From assembly GCA_949487015.1 (NCBI GenBank), contig CATAQZ010000017.1, forward strand, positions 1 through 18,785: a DNA stretch of 18,785 nt. The letters run 5' to 3'. The notes under the pieces are model-generated. The model saw nothing but the letters and a program-made list of their open reading frames with translations, searched no databases and was not told where the DNA came from. Below are positions 17,057-18,785 of this stretch, one piece after another. A program made the translations under genes and the position numbers. This DNA is from Flavobacteriales bacterium UBA4585. GTDB taxonomy: Bacteria; Bacteroidota; Bacteroidia; Flavobacteriales; Schleiferiaceae. Position 1 is the first letter of the stretch; the number at the start of each line of letters is the position of its first letter.

Positions 17057-17086
17057 CGCGTGATAGATTTCTATCACGCGTTTTTT
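17057..17086 (+). terminator. hairpin with T-tract sharing the palindrome core
   Basis: CGCGTGATAGA (17057-17067), spacer TT, TCTATCACGCG (17070-17080) form an 11-bp stem followed by TTTTTT (17081-17086). It lies 33 nt after the stop of the zinc-ligand gene, a good intrinsic terminator. An A-run at 17035-17040 sits on the other side. Its inner 20 nt, CGTGATAGATTTCTATCACG at 17059-17078, differ by one base from the operator-like palindrome core at 14336-14355. It may therefore have a DNA-binding role as well, or share ancestry with it. Confidence 0.72.
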
Positions 17087-17155
17087 CTAGGTGTACGATA
17101 AATTTGAGAATTGACTTCTGGTATGTTGGATATTGGGGAGTTGTAGCCAATAGAA

Positions 17156-17644
17156 ATGAAAGAACTACTAGATAAAATATCTTCCTATAATCTTTTCAAC
17201 TATCTCTTCCCTGGAGTAGTTTTCTGCATCATAGTTTCAAATTGGACAGATGTGAACTTAATTCAAAAAGATATTATCACTGGTGCATTCCTATACTATT
17301 TCATTGGTTTGATTGTCAGTCGTATTGGTTCATTAGTAGTTGAACCAATATTGAAACGGCTAAAGTTTGTGGAATTCGCACCCTACAAAGACTATGTGAA
17401 AATTGAGAGTGAAGATAGGAAACTCGAGACCCTTTCTGAATCAAATAACATGTATAGGACTTTAATCGCTCTTTTCTTGCTCATCTTGATTTCAAAATCC
17501 TATTTACTAATTGCAAAATACTTTGGATGGGCGCTTCAAGTCCACTGGTCAATAATATCAATTGGGTTGTTAGCCATGTTCTTGTTCGCTTATCGGAAAC
17601 AAACGAAATATATAACACAACGCATCAAAGCAAAGCTTAAATGA
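17156..17644 (+). CDS. four-TM membrane protein coupled to an MBL-fold gene
   Basis: A 162-residue protein with hydrophobic segments at about residues 14-29 (NYLFPGVVFCIIVSN), 42-62 (GAFLYYFIGLIVSRIGSLVV), 98-120 (MYRTLIALFLLILISK) and 129-146. Between segments 2 and 3 is a charged cytoplasmic-type loop (YKDYVKIESEDRKLE), and the C-terminal tail is basic. The opening MKELLDKISSYNLFNYLFPG resembles a set of small membrane proteins I recall next to MBL-fold hydrolases. Its stop overlaps the next start as ATGA (17641-17644), so translation was coupled. The partner is truncated, so whether this gene still works is doubtful. No specific function can be assigned; an accessory or defence-type membrane component is one possibility. 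Confidence 0.75.
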   Translation: MKELLDKISSYNLFNYLFPGVVFCIIVSNWTDVNLIQKDIITGAFLYYFIGLIVSRIGSLVVEPILKRLKFVEFAPYKDYVKIESEDRKLETLSESNNMYRTLIALFLLILISKSYLLIAKYFGWALQVHWSIISIGLLAMFLFAYRKQTKYITQRIKAKLK

Positions 17645-17814
17645 GCATTATAAAATCATTCTCGGCCGGGTTAGGTGACATGTTCTACATTAAACATGGC
17701 TCAGATAACTTCACAATTATCGACTGTTGCCTATCTGACGCGGAGAGAGCGGGTTTTGAACCTAACGCTCCAATATGCTCAATATCAGTAATTTACGAGG
17801 ACTCTTTTCGCTAA
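17641..17814 (+). pseudogene. 5' stub of an MBL-fold metallo-hydrolase
   Basis: 57 codons from the ATG that overlaps the previous stop. The first 33 residues (MSIIKSFSAGLGDMFYIKHG, then SDNFTIIDCCLSD) look like the N-terminus of ComEC/MBL-fold hydrolases, where GxGD and the first beta strands (IIDCC) precede the HxHxDH metal site. The sequence then switches to AERAGFEPNAPICSISVIY and stops. The metal-binding part is absent, so the protein cannot be active. The switch coincides with the repeat copy at 17741-17776, so the gene was probably cut there by recombination or insertion followed by deletion. Family is from memory of the N-terminal signature. Confidence 0.7.
17741..17776. repeat. 36-nt dispersed repeat, copy 1 (at gene truncation point)
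   Basis: It begins CGGAGAGAGCGGGT, continues TTTGAACCTAACGCTCCAAT, and ends AT. 26 of 36 positions match the copy at 18139-18174, spaced exactly 398 nt away without gaps. The differences cluster in AGA/CTG and TTT/CCC blocks. GGTT-TTG-AACC inside GCG...CGC inside GGA...TCC gives nested pairing. It marks the point where the MBL-fold gene breaks off. Confidence 0.6.
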
Positions 17815-17995
17815 GTCAACCCGCTAAGCAACCCAATCGGCCGCGGAGGGCATTTCGCCCAATAGCGCTGACATAGCTAATCAAATATAGGCTTTTTTGA
17901 CTTGGGGTTCAATTCCCTCATCAGGAATGTAGCGTGATGTCTATTGGTACTGTTGAAATACATCTATGAAGCGCCTCCTTTGATCGCGTAAGTTT

Positions 17996-18015
17996 TGTTC
18001 GGAATATTCCGAACA
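17996..18015. repeat. 20-bp perfect palindrome
   Basis: TGTTCGGAATATTCCGAACA is exactly self-complementary. No gene starts nearby, so its role as an operator cannot be tied to a target. It abuts a second inverted repeat on its right. Confidence 0.7.
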
Positions 18016-18041
18016 CACGTTTGGAATCACGTGTAATTCCA
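18015..18041. repeat. overlapping inverted repeats
   Basis: ACACGT (18015-18020) pairs with ACGTGT (18029-18034). TGGAAT (18022-18027) pairs with ATTCCA (18036-18041) around a central CACGTG. The two pairings are mutually exclusive. They share GGAAT/ATTCC with the adjacent perfect palindrome. Confidence 0.5.
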
Positions 18042-18138
18042 GAATCCCAATGTTTTCAGTACCTTCAGGTTTAGGTCAAAACAAAGTTTAGATGTCAAAG
18101 TAAAGAGGGGTAGTGGATTCAGTTGCCATACTCTGCGG

Positions 18139-18174
18139 CGGAGCTGGCGGGTCCCGAACCCTATGCTCCAATAT
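18139..18174. repeat. 36-nt dispersed repeat, copy 2
   Basis: Second copy of the 17741-17776 repeat. It shares CGGAG, GCGGGT, GAACC and GCTCCAATAT in the same spacing. GGGT-CCCGA-ACCC inside GC...GC inside GGAG...CTCC can still pair although the bases differ from copy 1. This hints at a conserved small structure, possibly derived from a tRNA T-arm-like sequence. Confidence 0.55.
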
Positions 18175-18404
18175 ACTGATATTCAATTTCTTGAAGGCCT
18201 AGTGTCATACTTTGGCCACGGATTGTCCACGATGCTGCACGACCAGAGTTTGTCATCGTTTTGTCATGAACTGTCCGATAATGTCAAGGTACGTTTTTCT
18301 GACTTTAAACGACATTTCTCTGACAATTGTTTTTTGATTTTGCCATTATGAAACTGCTGAATTTTTCAAATCACTGTAAATCAGTGGAATATCATATCTC
18401 TAAA

Positions 18405-18454
18405 GGGTTGGCACGCGGCACGTGTATATATATACCGTGCCGCGTGCCTAACCC
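18405..18454. repeat. long GC-rich hairpin with alternating TA loop
   Basis: GGGTT plus GGCACGCGGCACG (18405-18422) pairs with CGTGCCGCGTGCC plus AACCC (18436-18454), with a single bulged T at 18449. The stem is 13 uninterrupted pairs plus 5. The loop is T plus the self-complementary GTATATATATAC (18424-18435), so the whole element could extrude as a cruciform. No T-tract follows and no gene ends just before it, so it does not read as an ordinary terminator. Confidence 0.85.
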
Positions 18455-18525
18455 ATGGTGATACCAGAGTTCAAATGACCCAATAATTTCTCCAGGAAAT
18501 TAAATCTGCCTTCAATTTTTAAATT

Positions 18526-18539
18526 CTACCCTAGGGTAG
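18526..18539. repeat. 14-bp perfect palindrome
   Basis: CTACCCTAGGGTAG is exactly self-complementary and is followed by a G-rich run to about 18547. It lies upstream of the partial reading frame at the right edge and could be an operator for it; nothing further supports this. Confidence 0.5.
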
Positions 18540-18683
18540 GGGAGGGGATTTATGGGGGAATTTCGTATCTTATTGCGTACCAAATTTCCAATAAAGGCCT
18601 TCATGACGCTCACTAAATCAGCATGTTACAGCCAGATTTACCACTTTAGGGGTGTCTCGGACTTAGTTAACATAACATATATT

Positions 18684-18785
18684 ATGAGTTATTTTGGTCA
18701 ATTCATTGAAAATGAGAGCTTTAACACTCTTGTGCCGATAGAGCGCTTCTATCCAGATTTGGCCCCAAATACTGTCTCAAATGCA
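18684..18785 (+). CDS. possible gene start running off the window
   Basis: From ATG 18684 the frame stays open to the last base: MSYFGQFIENESFNTLVPIE, then RFYPDLAPNTVSNA, 34 codons. The same frame is open back to the stop at 18537-18539, with alternative ATGs at 18552 and 18603. The upstream residues look less protein-like, so 18684 is preferred. No family can be recognised from so little sequence, and it could be chance. Confidence 0.4.
   Translation, partial: MSYFGQFIENESFNTLVPIERFYPDLAPNTVSNA

Larger units (their letters stand above)
17815..18683. other. palindrome-rich non-coding stretch
   Basis: No gene is supported over about 870 nt. The stretch contains a small imperfect tandem (CGCTAAGTCAACC/CGCTAAGCAACCC at about 17809-17834) and a GGGC-ATTTC-GCCC hairpin (17848-17860). 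It also holds the palindromes and hairpins listed separately and the second copy of the 36-nt repeat. An open frame at 18163-18351 gives a low-complexity, unrecognisable 62-residue peptide and is not called. The texture fits a junction of decayed mobile or accessory DNA. Confidence 0.6.

Noticed and set aside
17103..17129. Bacteroidota promoter (TTTG ... TATGTTGG) ahead of the four-TM gene
   Set aside because: The two boxes are about 15 nt apart, shorter than the usual spacing, and one -7 base is off; too weak to call.
17903..17918. tRNA T-arm-like GGGGTTCAATTCCC
   Set aside because: No matching acceptor, anticodon or D arms could be built around it, so a tRNA gene is not supported.
18163..18351. 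62-codon plus-strand frame
   Set aside because: The peptide is unrecognisable, the frame starts inside the 36-nt repeat copy, and TGTC/TGAC-rich repetition makes it look like chance.
18405..18454. Integron attC site
   Set aside because: GTTGGC and GCCTAAC at the ends hint at it, but the long perfect stem and TA loop do not match attC architecture with its extrahelical bases, and there is no cassette gene or integrase.
1..18785. CRISPR array, rRNA or complete tRNA
   Set aside because: No regularly spaced repeats of the right length and no rRNA or cloverleaf-compatible sequence seen on reading through.

Overview
The window looks like a Bacteroidota chromosome, probably Flavobacteriia-like. 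The evidence is moderate-to-low GC, no strong Shine-Dalgarno sequences, a protein with a type IX secretion (T9SS) C-terminal sorting domain, Bacteroidota-style lipoproteins, and a transposase tail of the ISL3/ISAon1 type common in this phylum. Species cannot be named from the sequence.

Layout. (1) Positions 1-489 are a scar: two diverged copies of the 3' end of an insertion sequence, then a terminator serving the minus-strand genes. (2) Positions 490-14280 are one minus-strand gene string, read right to left: a T9SS cargo protein (14280-12670), a 3418-residue SpvB/TcdB/RHS polymorphic toxin (12654-2398) with a variable C-terminal tip carrying an HExxxH motif, a small lipoprotein 8 nt after it (candidate immunity protein), a short fossil of RHS core, a second lipoprotein with a Gly/Ala-rich segment, and a small two-TM protein. 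(3) Positions 14408-16635 are a divergent plus-strand regulatory operon: a small uncharacterised protein, a seven-TM protein, a HisKA_3-type histidine kinase and a NarL/LuxR-type response regulator, each overlapping or abutting the next. (4) Positions 16712-17086 hold a small zinc-ligand-rich (HNH/treble-clef-like) protein followed by a hairpin. (5) Positions 17156-17814 hold a four-TM protein coupled by an ATGA overlap to a truncated MBL-fold metallo-hydrolase. (6) Positions 17815-18683 are non-coding and rich in palindromes, and a reading frame runs off the right edge.

How it may work together (inference). A 26-bp perfect palindrome sits between the toxin operon and the two-component operon. 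Its 20-bp core recurs with one central base change at 17059-17078, and a deleted version lies just after the response-regulator gene. The simplest model is that the response regulator, or another dimeric regulator, binds this element and links an envelope signal, sensed by the seven-TM/kinase pair, to expression of the toxin and its surface partner. The second copy is also a plausible terminator, so the operator model needs testing. The toxin tip plus adjacent lipoprotein, the RHS core fossil downstream, and an AT-rich tip against a GC-rich core fit the known pattern of tip exchange in polymorphic toxins.
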